Shown here piece after piece: positions 10,148 through 19,559 of a DNA stretch of 64,000 bases (position 1 is its first letter; each line of letters starts with the position of its first letter). A program made the translations under genes and the position numbers. This stretch comes from Ecytonucleospora hepatopenaei. Taxonomy: Eukaryota > Microsporidia > Enterocytozoonidae. A model generated the notes under the pieces. That model made no database searches. It saw only the letters and a list, made by a program, of their open reading frames with translations, and was not told the DNA's origin. The stretch is from the NCBI GenBank assembly GCA_026692725.1, contig JAPMUG010000001.1, positions 496,001 through 560,000 of the forward strand, written 5' to 3'.

Positions 10148-11149
10148 TTAATCACTATCTACTTCTACTCCACTTGCTCTTTTTCTTGCATCCATTTTCT
10201 TCATAAATTCCTTTGTTTTTTTATAAAAATCTTTATCTACCTTTTCCTTTAATAGTGCTAGTTTTTTATGATCGTCACTATACACATAATTGCTGGCTTT
10301 ACAAAAAAGTGCTAAATACCCTCCTTCTCCCTTTCCTTCTGATTTTTTGTTTACTAAATCATAAATGTCATCATTATCATGCACCAGTAAATTTATACTA
10401 TTTTTATAATCTTCGGCAGAATGTTTACACCATCGTGTATTTGTAAATCCCATCGTATAATACATTCTTGAAGAAATAGGCATATACTTATCTTCAGAAT
10501 TTAAGTGCATTAAAAGCATAAAATCATTTTTTCTATTTAACCTTAAATTTGTTTTAGTGTTTTTTAAAGTATTGCCTAAGAAAGGTAAATTTTGTAAAAA
10601 TAAACTTGAAAATGATTCTTTACCCTTACAATTTGTCCTAACCAATTCTTTTACAGCAAAATCAATAAGAATTCTTGCCCAGCCTTTTCCCTTGTATTTG
10701 TCCATTATAGAAATAGAATAAAAAACATATCCATGGTTAGGTAGAGAATTAAACAATAAACTATACACTGATAAAAAGCTATAGTTGCTTTTTAGCGTAA
10801 TAGGCACAGCCTCTATATAACCAATTAAATTGTCTCCGTTCTTTTTTAAATTTGTATTAGAATCATTTGTTTGTGCATTTGTGTCTATAATGTTTTTGTT
10901 TGAAACTGAACTTTTCTTAATAAGTAGAAAAATGTGCTTTTTCTGATAAAATCGTGGATTAAAAGGTGATGGATCATCATTAAATTGTTGCCTAACTAAA
11001 TAATGATACTCTAAAAATTGCTGAGCGCATTTTATAGGATTGTATTTATTTTCCAAAAATACTTTTCTAAATGCAACATTTCTATGTACATCATACTTAA
11101 TTCCTAAAGTGGAATAACCAAAGATAAAAAATACAATAAATCGTAACAT
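10148..11149 (-). CDS. GNAT-like N-acetyltransferase with signal peptide
   Basis: A 333-residue protein starting with a hydrophobic signal-like segment (residues 1-16). Residues 141-170 read as a strand-loop-helix with MDKYKGKGWARILIDFAV, matching motif A of GNAT enzymes (R/Q-x-x-G-x-G/A, the acetyl-CoA pyrophosphate loop). A later YYTMGFT segment fits the motif B region (aromatic residue, then GF). Residues 85-105 are a polar, probably disordered insertion. A GNAT protein entering the secretory pathway is unusual but has precedent in ER acetyltransferases. Its neighbours (glutaredoxin, thioredoxin-like, ceramide synthase) also look like secretory-pathway proteins. No CCC lies immediately upstream; the nearest is about 95 bases away. 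The GNAT assignment rests on one motif. Confidence 0.5.
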   Translation of the reverse strand: MLRFIVFFIFGYSTLGIKYDVHRNVAFRKVFLENKYNPIKCAQQFLEYHYLVRQQFNDDPSPFNPRFYQKKHIFLLIKKSSVSNKNIIDTNAQTNDSNTNLKKNGDNLIGYIEAVPITLKSNYSFLSVYSLLFNSLPNHGYVFYSISIMDKYKGKGWARILIDFAVKELVRTNCKGKESFSSLFLQNLPFLGNTLKNTKTNLRLNRKNDFMLLMHLNSEDKYMPISSRMYYTMGFTNTRWCKHSAEDYKNSINLLVHDNDDIYDLVNKKSEGKGEGGYLALFCKASNYVYSDDHKKLALLKEKVDKDFYKKTKEFMKKMDARKRASGVEVDSD

Positions 11150-11414
11150 ATTATTTTATGACTATTATAAAAATATATGTTATCTATATTAGTTTTTATT
11201 TAAATAATTTTAAAATATAATTTTTATACTTTTTATTTTAAGGGTTTTTTAGTTTAATGTTTTAATTTTCTTAGTATACCTTGAAATTATATATAAAATT
11301 TAGACCTTAAAATACAGAATTTAAAATTATTATAAAATAAAGTTATTTTTTATTATTTAAAATTTATGAATTATTTAAACAATAAAAATAATAAAAAAGA
11401 AAATTGCAACTTAT

Positions 11415-11774
11415 TTATTCACTTTCTGGACTACTTATAAGCTTTTCTTTAAGAACCACTGATAGCTTTTCTTCTACTTCTTTTGAATTATATGGATCCA
11501 TTTGTGCATTTGCATTAACAAACATTACGGGATATTGCGACTCTGCTGTCACACCCATCTGATTAAGCTTCTTTGCTGCATCTGCGTCCTTTTTTACATC
11601 AATAAGGTAGTATTTCTGTGAAAGATACTCTATCGCCTTTTTAAGCTCTAAACATTTATGTTTGCACTTATCGTAATAAACCAGAACAAATAAATTAGTG
11701 CCCACCTTTTCCTCAAATGACCTTTCGTCGTTGATTACTGTAAAAATTAGGTTAAAAAAGTAACATAAATTCAT
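11415..11774 (-). CDS. Thioredoxin-like protein with signal peptide and CxxxC motif
   Basis: A 119-residue protein. It begins with a short hydrophobic signal-like segment (NLCYFFNLIFTVI), followed by a thioredoxin-like fold: a strand NLFVLVYYD, then the cysteine pair C37 and C41, a helix, a strand YYLIDV, and the cis-proline strand YPVMFVNA (P82). The active-site spacing is CKHKC (three residues between cysteines) rather than CxxC. With the signal sequence this suggests an ER-lumen thiol protein, but the altered spacing may mean it is redox-inactive or a chaperone-type member. I chose the ATG at 11774 because the open frame upstream begins only with a GTG codon. Fold moderately supported. Confidence 0.6.
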   Translation of the reverse strand: MNLCYFFNLIFTVINDERSFEEKVGTNLFVLVYYDKCKHKCLELKKAIEYLSQKYYLIDVKKDADAAKKLNQMGVTAESQYPVMFVNANAQMDPYNSKEVEEKLSVVLKEKLISSPESE

Positions 11775-11918
11775 TTTGTGTTTTAAACATAAAAATATAA
11801 AAATAATTTTGAAACAAACATAAAACACAAATAAATTCCATTAAAATATTGTTTAAATTTAATATAAATAGTCGAGATATTATTTATTAAATAAAATAAG
11901 TTATATAAAAATAAATAT

Positions 11919-12809
11919 TTATTCTATTTTCATTATAAAAACATACAATGCCTTAATAATCCAAAAAATATGCATACAAAGCAAACAAAGTAACAATAAA
12001 ATTATTGATTTCATTGACTTACATGAATGAAGCAAACTATGTCTAGTAAGTATTAAATGTATTAAATAAGGAAAATACATTAAACGTGTTACGCCAAAAA
12101 TAAATAGCCACAAACAGAAACAAAATTTTGTAATAGAAAATTCTATATTTACCAGGTATTCTCTTTTAAAATCCATCAATTTTTTAAAAATGACACATAA
12201 AAAGAAATTAAGATTGTTTTTGCTTGTTGCTTGTTCTTTAGTTTCTTCTTTTTTAATATTTTTGTTTGTTTTATGCAATTTGTAAAAAATTCTAGCAGTC
12301 TCTAAAAATGGATCTGATAGATCGTGTAAAGTCATTATAACAATTCCATATAAAAAATAACCTGTAAAATAAGAAAGTACCAGTAACAGCATGGTAAAAA
12401 AATGGTGTATTATTAAATCATTTTTATTTTGTTTTTTTGCAAGAAGCAAAACATGTGTTTGGTAAAAATAAAAAGCAAAAGCAAAATAGTAACTGTCTAA
12501 TACCATGTTGCGACCATTGGTGTCAAATATTTTCCTAAAATTAATTTCAAAAGATTTGTTATCAAAAACATTGATTTTATACTTGTATAAAAGCAATAGA
12601 TTATGAATGTCAGAAGAGATAAAAAACATCAAGTTTTCTAAATTAAATACCATGCTTTCTCTGCAAAAAACCAACAAAATATTTCTTATTTGATAAAATA
12701 TAAAGTTGTATTTAAAAATATCATGAACAAAAGTATATTTTGAAGCAAAAAACATAAATAAAATCTGCTGTATAATAAAATTGTTCTTTTTAAAAAATTC
12801 TTTTTTCAT
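11919..12809 (-). CDS. LAG1: Ceramide synthase (TLC/LAG1 domain)
   Basis: Acylates sphingoid bases to form ceramide in the ER membrane. The 296-residue protein shows the Lag1 motif: IIHHFFTM with the catalytic di-histidine at 135-136, followed by the YGIVIMTLHDLSDPFLE block (161-166 is LHDLSD) that is diagnostic for Lag1/Lac1 within the TLC family. Several membrane segments flank it. It is shorter than yeast Lag1 (about 410 residues), mainly at the N-terminus. The ATG at 12809 has a CCC seven bases upstream (GGG at 12816-12818 on the + strand). Family call firm. Confidence 0.9.
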   Translation of the reverse strand: MKKEFFKKNNFIIQQILFMFFASKYTFVHDIFKYNFIFYQIRNILLVFCRESMVFNLENLMFFISSDIHNLLLLYKYKINVFDNKSFEINFRKIFDTNGRNMVLDSYYFAFAFYFYQTHVLLLAKKQNKNDLIIHHFFTMLLLVLSYFTGYFLYGIVIMTLHDLSDPFLETARIFYKLHKTNKNIKKEETKEQATSKNNLNFFLCVIFKKLMDFKREYLVNIEFSITKFCFCLWLFIFGVTRLMYFPYLIHLILTRHSLLHSCKSMKSIILLLLCLLCMHIFWIIKALYVFIMKIE

Positions 12810-13089
12810 TTAATAGGGTAATTTTTAAAAATTTTTTATTTTAAATTTAAATGCTTTTAATGTTGGTTTTAAATGTTGCATGGCATAACAAACTTATTTA
12901 AATTTGTTAATTAATTAAATATAACTAAAAATTTATTAAAAAAGTTAAAATAAATGCTATTTATACTCCTTAGTGATTTAAAGGAGCAAAAACACATCAC
13001 TTTTTGATTTTTAAAAAAATTTTATATAATCTATTGATTTTGTTAAATATAAATTATTTAATAAAATAGTTTAATTCATTAAGATGTTC

Positions 13090-14181
13090 TTATAAATCTA
13101 AAATATCTGATGTTTCTAAAAATTTGTAATTAGGTAAAGATGCAAAATTATTTGATGTGATATTTACATTAAAAAAGCCAAATTTGCATACCTCTGGTTC
13201 CACATCATTAGGAACAAACAATTCTAAAATATTTGAATCATACGTTATTTTTCCATTCTGCAGTTTTTTACTGTGTTTAGTTATAAATTCTCTATTCTTA
13301 TAGGCAGGTCTGTACTCTGGATTTAAACTTAATGCCATATCATAATACTGTAATGCAGTTGGCACAAAACCTTTTTTCATTATAAAATTGCCATATGTGT
13401 TTAAAATATAAAAATTGTTTTCAGAAAAACTTAGTATTTCTTCAAAATAGTATTCCTGATGCAAATTTATAAAATCACCTGTCCTAATTGCCAAATAATA
13501 TAAATACGTATCATAACTAGATGCATTAACCAATTCAATCAGATCTTCATAGCACTTGTAACCATATAAAAATTGTGCATAAATTCTATTTAGAAATGGA
13601 TTGTTTACAGGAAATTTAAAAATTTTAAGCAAATTTTTAACATGTGCATAGTTCTTTTTTAACAAATAAATGTGAAAGGTTTGAATGTAAATACGCGGAA
13701 GCATCATGTATCCGTTAGGCAAAGCAAGTAATCTTTCCAATATTTCAAGTGCAAAATCATAAAATCCCAGTTCTTTTTTACACAGAGAAATGTTAAACAA
13801 TATTTGCACTTTTTTAGCATAATTCTTGTTATAAAAGTTTAAAAGCTTTACATATTGCTTTATAGCAATTTCGTATCTTCCTACTGAATAATTCCATAGG
13901 GCCATACATTCAAGAACAAAAACATCTAGCTTTTTATGCTCTTTCACATAGCGTATTAGAAAAGAATGAGCATCACAAAACTTTCCCACCTTAATGTTGT
14001 AAAGTGCATTAAGCACCAAAACATAAGGATGCTCTTTATTGATTTCCTCCAACTTTGTTGCAGTAGTTGCTATTTCTTGGTAGTTATTAGTTGTAAAACA
14101 ATTGGAAACACGCATTTTGAGATCAATTTCATCTTTTTTGTTGCTAAGATTTTCATTTCTCATTTTTTCTCTAGTATTCAT
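13090..14181 (-). CDS. Tetratricopeptide-repeat protein, possibly Cyc8/Ssn6-like
   Basis: A 363-residue, largely helical protein with recurrent TPR-like 34-residue units. The clearest are GRYEIAIKQYVKLLNFYNKN (about 120-140), LGFYDFALEILERLL and the C-terminal GFVPTALQYYDMALSLNPEYRPAY, with the expected small and aromatic positions. The C-terminal unit is a textbook TPR ending in NPEY. TPR arrays mediate protein-protein contacts; candidates include the Cyc8/Ssn6 corepressor and APC/C subunits, and I cannot separate these by eye. The start is supported by a CCC (GGG at 14187-14189 on the + strand). The repeat call is good; the specific role is an inference. Confidence 0.6.
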   Translation of the reverse strand: MNTREKMRNENLSNKKDEIDLKMRVSNCFTTNNYQEIATTATKLEEINKEHPYVLVLNALYNIKVGKFCDAHSFLIRYVKEHKKLDVFVLECMALWNYSVGRYEIAIKQYVKLLNFYNKNYAKKVQILFNISLCKKELGFYDFALEILERLLALPNGYMMLPRIYIQTFHIYLLKKNYAHVKNLLKIFKFPVNNPFLNRIYAQFLYGYKCYEDLIELVNASSYDTYLYYLAIRTGDFINLHQEYYFEEILSFSENNFYILNTYGNFIMKKGFVPTALQYYDMALSLNPEYRPAYKNREFITKHSKKLQNGKITYDSNILELFVPNDVEPEVCKFGFFNVNITSNNFASLPNYKFLETSDILDL

Positions 14182-14328
14182 TTTAAGGGTTATTGAAAAA
14201 TTTTACAACAAAATTTTCATTCTTTAATTTGTTTGTATTTTGAAAAAAAATGATTTTCGTAGGAAAATCGTAAAGATTATAAAAATTATAAAAACATCAG
14301 ATAATTGAAAAATCACTAAAATTTCAAA

Positions 14329-14634
14329 TTAACTGTTTATTGTTTCTTTATACCCACATTTTGTGCATTCATAAAATATTGTTTGCCCTTCATCGGCCGA
14401 TCTGATCTGTGCAGTATGAAAATACATTTGATCGTTGTTGCACTTTACACATATTCTTTCCCTCTTAACTTGTTCAATTAGTTCTTCCTTGTTTTCTTCT
14501 CTGTTTATTTTTTTAACTTGTACGTATTCATATTCAAGTATTTTATTTTCTGAAACTACTTTATTGCATCTTAGACATTGATGGATGCATTCTCCTGGAA
14601 TCAAAACTATAACACTGCCACACTCACAAAACAT
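14329..14634 (-). CDS. RPA12: RNA polymerase I subunit RPA12
   Basis: Small zinc subunit of RNA polymerase I, with roles in transcript cleavage and termination of rRNA synthesis. The 101-residue protein has an N-terminal zinc ribbon (C3, C5, C20, C23, starting FCECGSV as in Rpa12) and a C-terminal TFIIS-type ribbon (C62, C65, C90, C93). The second carries the catalytic RSADEGQT (acidic D81-E82) and the YFHTAQIRSADEG pattern. RSADEGQT fits Rpa12 and separates it from Rpc11, which has RSADEP. Length is near the family norm of about 120. A GGG element lies roughly 20 bases upstream of the start on the coding strand. Confidence 0.92.
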   Translation of the reverse strand: MFCECGSVIVLIPGECIHQCLRCNKVVSENKILEYEYVQVKKINREENKEELIEQVKRERICVKCNNDQMYFHTAQIRSADEGQTIFYECTKCGYKETINS

Positions 14635-14809
14635 TTTATTTTACTTTTTGCCCTCCTAAATATAAAAATATTTTAAACACCTAACAAATAATTAACTATA
14701 TTTTTAAAAATTATTTTGTTTAAAACATTAACTTTATAGTTGCTATTTATTTTAAGACTATTGTTATCTGTAATATTTATTAAGATTACGCCTATTTGAT
14801 ATATTTTAA

Positions 14810-15043
14810 ATGAAACACATTAATTTGTTATTGTTAGTCATCTTTTTAAACACAAGTTTATTAAAAATACTGTCTAACAAAATATATTTAGGAAAGTTTA
14901 GTGTTTTTTCTATAATTTCAATACAAATACTGGTTTTATTAGTGTATTATTTTAGTAAAGCTATTTTTATAGCTTATAACATTAGACTAGAAAGCAATGA
15001 AAATATAAAAAAATACGAAGAAATGATTAAAAATTTTATGTAG
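14810..15043 (+). CDS. Small hypothetical membrane protein
   Basis: A 77-residue frame with two hydrophobic segments (about 3-20 and 30-55), the second ending YFSKAIFIAYNI, and a polar C-terminal tail (NENIKKYEEMIKNFM). It lies between divergent RPA12 and convergent NTT. The overall shape suggests a small secretory-membrane subunit, but I do not recognise a family. No CCC element precedes the ATG. Confidence 0.5.
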   Translation: MKHINLLLLVIFLNTSLLKILSNKIYLGKFSVFSIISIQILVLLVYYFSKAIFIAYNIRLESNENIKKYEEMIKNFM

Positions 15044-15087
15044 ATTTTTATTTAAACAACTCTACTGTTTATTTACATGTTTAAAGA

Positions 15088-16755
15088 TTATTCACTTGTT
15101 TTTTGTATGTCTGCTTGGCTAGTATTGTTTTCCATAGATTTTTCTGCCTTAGAATCTACTAACTCGACATTTTCTTCTTCTAAATCACCCACTATATCTA
15201 TGTTAATGTTTGTATTCTTTTTTACAGCTTCGTTGTAATTTGAACCCAGGTAAAAGATTCCCCATACCCACAAAAATACAAAGATTGCGCTTATAATTCC
15301 CGTCAAAGGACTTGCTCCACGTGGGTCTATACTGCTAAACATTGCCCCGATTACAATTCCGTAAATTGATCCTCCCGACTTTCCAAGTTTATTGCAAAAT
15401 CCATCATAAATCGACTTGAATTTAGGTCTGTATCTATTTTCAATTTTCATAGAAATCCTTTCTTTAGTTACATCAAAGGCCGTATATTTAAAAATTTTTA
15501 ACAGAGACATTATAAACATTCCAATATAGTTTTCAAGTCCGTATTTAGGTGTTCCCTTTACCAGATTGTTTACAAACCCAAATGAATCTTCCTCAAGCGC
15601 CGAATTATAAGATCCCAGACCAAAAACACCAATTATAGCGCATCCTGCCACGAATGGTGTTATCATCGCAACAAATGTCCAGCCACGAGTATCTGTTAAA
15701 TGGCTAAAAGACGTCAAGTTTAAGAAAATAACGGTCAATGATGTTATATACTGCTCTATATTGTTAAATTTTGCACTATAATCAGATTTTTCAACATCTT
15801 TAGCAGCTGCTCCTGCCGTAATACCAAATTTATAAACGGTATCTATTAAATTGTAAAGAGCGTTATAAAAAAACACTATTCCACACATGGCTAATAAAAA
15901 TTTTGATTTGCACATTATTTTCAGTGATTCTATAAAACTTACTTTAGGTTTGGATTTCTTTTCTTTTCTCTCTTTTGGGATAAATATAGGTGTAGTCATA
16001 ACTCTAGTTTCCAAAAAGTATTTTAAAAATATAATAATTGCTGTTAGGGCAGCTTCTAACAAAAAGAAACACCCCATAAAAATCTTAAGCGCACCGTCGG
16101 ACATGTTTTCTTTTGCTTTCATCATTCCTGTTGTTACCAGTGCGGAAGTAAGTAAACTTATGTTTGTCAAAATAAACAAAGGTGGTATGAATCTACCGTG
16201 CTGTCTTTCTGGACATGATTCGTTAAGATAGCTCAAAAACATGTAGCTTAAAATGATACTTCCCCATAATTCAGCTGTTATGTAAATTAAAGTTGCAATA
16301 GGTTCTGCTATCGTATATATAAAATCTTTTAAAAAAGTGTTTGAATCTTCATATTTTTCCAGAAGCATTTCGTTATCAAACATAATTTGGTCTTCAAAAA
16401 TAATGAACGTTCCAAAAAACAAAAAAGCACTAAAAAAGATGAAAAGACAAATATTAAATATTTTTGAAATTGACCTTTTTTGTAAAAGATAGTTGATAAT
16501 GATAATTATTGCAAATGAAATTGGTAAAATATAAAATATTTTTATAAAATTAAAACAAGAAGGGCTTTGTCTCTTTAACACAAACATGTCCTTCAAGATT
16601 CTCATAAATGAATATATAAACCCTATTATAAAAAACATTGCACCAAACAATCCAAATTTAAGTCTTTCCTCTCTTGCTATACGAATGTTACGAAAAATCC
16701 CTGTTCTTCCCTCAAGACCGTCTTCTACTTCATCTTCGTGTCTTAGTCTATCCAT
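15088..16755 (-). CDS. NTT: ATP/ADP (nucleotide) translocase, NTT family, copy 1
   Basis: Multi-pass importer that exchanges host ATP for parasite ADP; microsporidia acquired this family from bacteria and place copies on the plasma membrane and, in some species, on mitosomes. The 555-residue protein has about 11-12 membrane segments. It keeps the first-helix lysine motif FMRILKDMFVL and the ELWGSIILSYMFLSYLN block typical of the family, plus acidic N- and C-terminal tails. An in-frame extension upstream begins only with a TTG. The ATG at 16755 encodes MDRLRHEDEVEDG and has a CCC four bases ahead, so I start there. A second, more divergent NTT lies at 29490. Confidence 0.93.
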   Translation of the reverse strand: MDRLRHEDEVEDGLEGRTGIFRNIRIAREERLKFGLFGAMFFIIGFIYSFMRILKDMFVLKRQSPSCFNFIKIFYILPISFAIIIIINYLLQKRSISKIFNICLFIFFSAFLFFGTFIIFEDQIMFDNEMLLEKYEDSNTFLKDFIYTIAEPIATLIYITAELWGSIILSYMFLSYLNESCPERQHGRFIPPLFILTNISLLTSALVTTGMMKAKENMSDGALKIFMGCFFLLEAALTAIIIFLKYFLETRVMTTPIFIPKERKEKKSKPKVSFIESLKIMCKSKFLLAMCGIVFFYNALYNLIDTVYKFGITAGAAAKDVEKSDYSAKFNNIEQYITSLTVIFLNLTSFSHLTDTRGWTFVAMITPFVAGCAIIGVFGLGSYNSALEEDSFGFVNNLVKGTPKYGLENYIGMFIMSLLKIFKYTAFDVTKERISMKIENRYRPKFKSIYDGFCNKLGKSGGSIYGIVIGAMFSSIDPRGASPLTGIISAIFVFLWVWGIFYLGSNYNEAVKKNTNINIDIVGDLEEENVELVDSKAEKSMENNTSQADIQKTSE

Positions 16756-17104
16756 GTTTGGGTATGTATTTTTAACTTTATTTATACAAAACAAACAAAA
16801 ATGAAATATGCTTAAATTTTTATGATATAAAAAAATTTAAAATTGATGTTTTTAAGTAAAAAATGAATTTTTATTATACTAAAGTATATGATTCTGTATC
16901 AAACATTGTTATTTGATGAAATACTTGTAAATTTATTAAAATAAAAAATAGCCATGTTTATAAAATAAATTGCAATAAAACAGTTATTTTTATAAAATTA
17001 TTCATTAGTAAAATACTATAAAATACTTGTATAGAAATAACAAAAAAATAAAAATTTATAAGGCTTAAAGTAAAAAAATAAATTTTATAAAGGTTAATTT
17101 TTTA
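16756..17104. other. Shared upstream region of NTT copy 1 and the CAC2-like gene
   Basis: A 349-base A/T-rich divergent spacer. The NTT side has the CCC element; the other side ends aaaggttaattttttaATG with no CCC. No open frame longer than a few residues and no RNA-like structure seen. Confidence 0.6.
16760..16762 (-). promoter_or_regulatory. CCC start-proximal element, NTT copy 1
   Basis: The coding strand reads ACCCAAACATG. The CCC lies four bases before the chosen ATG and decides it over the upstream TTG extension. Confidence 0.65.
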
Positions 17105-18322
17105 ATGGAAATAAAAGAATGTTTTCAACCTATTGAAGTTACTACACACAATTTGCAGTTCCATGAAACACCAAACATTACATCACTTGATTTTCACAAT
17201 AATTATGTATTTACATCTGGACAAGATAGGGCTGTACGTTTATGGGAAGTAATTCTTACTGATAAAAATACGTATTACAAATCAAATTGTTACAAAACAG
17301 CTGAAAATTCATCAATAAAACTAAAATTTTCTTGTGAATTTACATTCTTTAACGATCCTGTAAACATCGTAAGAACATATAAAAATACTAAAGACGAAGA
17401 TATTATTTTTGTTGCAGGAACTGAAACTGGTTCAATATGGTACGTAAGAATTTCAAAAGAAAAGGTAAATGAAATTTTTTCAGGAAGTGAAAAGCCTTTT
17501 ATAAAGAAACTAACAAAAATAGATGGAAATGGATGTATCGATCTTTGTTTTTTGGAAGAGACTAAAGTTGCAGCTGTTTTTCTTTCAGGTGAAATAAAAA
17601 TTATTGAAATAAAAGAAAAAAGACAAAATAAAGAGAATCTTTTAGACACACAAACTTTAGTGGAAAAGAATGAAAGTGTTTCTGATGAGCAAAAAGAAAA
17701 TGAATTTGTAGAAACGCCTCAAGTTAAAGAAGTAAAAGTTTTTAAAGCGTGGAATGACAAAAATGATTATAAAGCAAACATTTTGTATTGGAAAAAAATA
17801 CATGAGGGAATAATACAAGGAATTTCATTTTGTAGCAAAACAAATGTCATTGTGACAAAAGCTTTGGACAATCAGTTAAAAATCTTTCAGATAGTAAACA
17901 ACATTTTGGTGCATAAAGATACTGTTAAAAAGGAAATGGACAAAACACACGGGGCAAATAAAAGAATCCTAGTGAATAAAAAGAAAGTATACAATTTTAT
18001 TCGTAAAAATAAGCTTCATGTGTATGAAATAGCAGAAAGTGAAAGTTCTAATGAAAATGAGAATGGCTTAAAATTATCTGCTGAATATGGACCATTTAAT
18101 GCTCCTTTGGTAAAAGTAATGAAAGAAGGCCTTTTCCTTGTAATTGTAACCAAAAAGTCTGTGTATATTTTGTATAAAGATAAAAAAGTAGCATATGTTG
18201 ATAATGTTGCATTTAGAGAAATTACAGATGCATTTATTTCCAAAGGAATAATATTTTATTGTGCACAGGATGGTTTTTTAGGTTCAATAAGATTAAATAT
18301 GGAAAGCACGAAAAATATTTAA
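17105..18322 (+). CDS. CAC2: WD40 protein, probable CAF-1 subunit (Cac2/p60)
   Basis: Histone H3-H4 chaperone subunit acting in replication-coupled nucleosome assembly, if the assignment holds. The 405-residue protein opens with an ITSLDFHNNYVFTSGQDRAVRLWEV repeat that corresponds to the first blade of CAF-1 p60 (HxxxPVYSLDF...GxDxxVRIWKV). A later KIHEGIIQGISFCSKTNVIVTKALDNQLKIF repeat matches the HxxYVQGVAWDP...SSDRTLRIY blade. A charged stretch around 180-215 interrupts the propeller. It is shorter than human p60 (about 560), lacking the C-terminal tail. The start is the first ATG. The WD40 fold is firm; CAC2 rather than HIR1 or another WD40 protein is an inference from these two blades. 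Confidence 0.6.
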   Translation: MEIKECFQPIEVTTHNLQFHETPNITSLDFHNNYVFTSGQDRAVRLWEVILTDKNTYYKSNCYKTAENSSIKLKFSCEFTFFNDPVNIVRTYKNTKDEDIIFVAGTETGSIWYVRISKEKVNEIFSGSEKPFIKKLTKIDGNGCIDLCFLEETKVAAVFLSGEIKIIEIKEKRQNKENLLDTQTLVEKNESVSDEQKENEFVETPQVKEVKVFKAWNDKNDYKANILYWKKIHEGIIQGISFCSKTNVIVTKALDNQLKIFQIVNNILVHKDTVKKEMDKTHGANKRILVNKKKVYNFIRKNKLHVYEIAESESSNENENGLKLSAEYGPFNAPLVKVMKEGLFLVIVTKKSVYILYKDKKVAYVDNVAFREITDAFISKGIIFYCAQDGFLGSIRLNMESTKNI

Positions 18323-18357
18323 CAAATAAATAATAAATAAACATTTTAACTATAATA

Positions 18358-19380
18358 TTATATTTCTTTGTAAATCATATGTATAAAAGATGCATTCTTT
18401 TCATTATTTTCTATATAAAGACTTTCTTTGTTTCTTTTAAATAGCACCAAAGTTTCTTTTGTTGCATCAAGTGATAAAACAATATTTGAATCTTCGGTGT
18501 ATTTTATCAAATTTTTACAATCATCAAAAAAATAAAAACCATCAATTACATTTTCAACTTCATTAACTATGTCATTCCCTAAAATATAACAATCATCTGT
18601 AACATGTACAAGTTCATAATAAATTAATTCAAGTCCATTAAATTTAAATGCATAATTGACTGACATATCAATTAAAAATGTTTTTCTATCGACCAAAGGC
18701 CCTTTTAAGGTTTCCCCTTTGTGCTCAAAAAGATCGTTAAATTGATCCAAAGAAATTTCCATCAGCTTTTCATTTCCACTCAAAAATGGTTTTATATCGG
18801 CCACTTCTAAAAATTCTAAATTGCTGTTTAATCCAGGTAATTTTCTTTTTTCTTCCTTGGTATTAAAAGTTCTCTCTTTACAATTTAGCCATCCTGTTAT
18901 CGACCTTCTTCCATCTTTTATGCATTTTTTTACTTCGTGGAAACTCGATTTTCCAACTTTAAAAACTACAATTCTATTTTTGCGTACTTCAATACGTTTT
19001 GCTTCTGTCAAACAATCATTATCATACAAAACAAGTTCACCTGAATCAAAGTCATCTAAATAAAATGTAAATGCGTATTCACGAAAATCAATGCAATCAT
19101 CATGACAAAGTAGAAAATCTCCTTCCCTGTAAAAACTTGCAAAACACGTGTAATATGTATCTTTTTCTTTTTTAAATTCATAAAAAACTGCCCTGTCCAA
19201 TTTGCTTAAAAAATTTTCTAAAAGTAAATTTATTTCGTTTGTTTGTAAAAATCTAAACAAATCTGTAGATAAAAGCTTAAATTGCTGAGACTTATAAATA
19301 TTTTCTACCTCTTTAAAATCATTTTCTTCTAAAAAGTTGTCAATAACGATGTGTTCAAATGGATTTTGTATAAAAGACAT
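18358..19380 (-). CDS. TPA1: 2-oxoglutarate/Fe(II) dioxygenase, TPA1/OGFOD1-like prolyl hydroxylase
   Basis: Family members hydroxylate a proline of ribosomal protein uS12 and affect translation termination. The 340-residue protein has the iron-binding facial triad H93-x-D95 (in LLCHDDC) and H148 (in GKSSFHEVKK), plus an arginine for 2-oxoglutarate at 158-159 (GRRSITGW). The DFREYAFTFYLDD strand follows the first motif as in Tpa1. The N-terminal FEHIVIDNFL opening is also typical. Length suits a catalytic domain with a reduced C-terminal half compared with yeast Tpa1 (about 640). Convergent with the CAC2-like gene, 35 bases apart. Confidence 0.85.
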   Translation of the reverse strand: MSFIQNPFEHIVIDNFLEENDFKEVENIYKSQQFKLLSTDLFRFLQTNEINLLLENFLSKLDRAVFYEFKKEKDTYYTCFASFYREGDFLLCHDDCIDFREYAFTFYLDDFDSGELVLYDNDCLTEAKRIEVRKNRIVVFKVGKSSFHEVKKCIKDGRRSITGWLNCKERTFNTKEEKRKLPGLNSNLEFLEVADIKPFLSGNEKLMEISLDQFNDLFEHKGETLKGPLVDRKTFLIDMSVNYAFKFNGLELIYYELVHVTDDCYILGNDIVNEVENVIDGFYFFDDCKNLIKYTEDSNIVLSLDATKETLVLFKRNKESLYIENNEKNASFIHMIYKEI

Positions 19381-19559
19381 GTATTAAGGATTATATTCTT
19401 TATAATTTTTTTAAAAAGTCAGTGTTATAACTAAAAACTAAATAGCTGCTAGTTAATTTAAGACTATCATGTTATTAACCGAATAAAAGCTGTTAAATAA
19501 GTTTATAAAATTACTACTGCCATTTTTGCTTAAAAAATTAAATTTTAAAATATTTAAAA

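Noticed and set aside
11775..11828. Extended start of the thioredoxin-like gene
   Set aside because: Initiation would be at GTG. The ATG at 11774 gives a normal signal peptide.
12960..13015. Hairpin ctccttagtgatttaaaggag as terminator or RNA
   Set aside because: Short stem in A/T-rich DNA with no further support.
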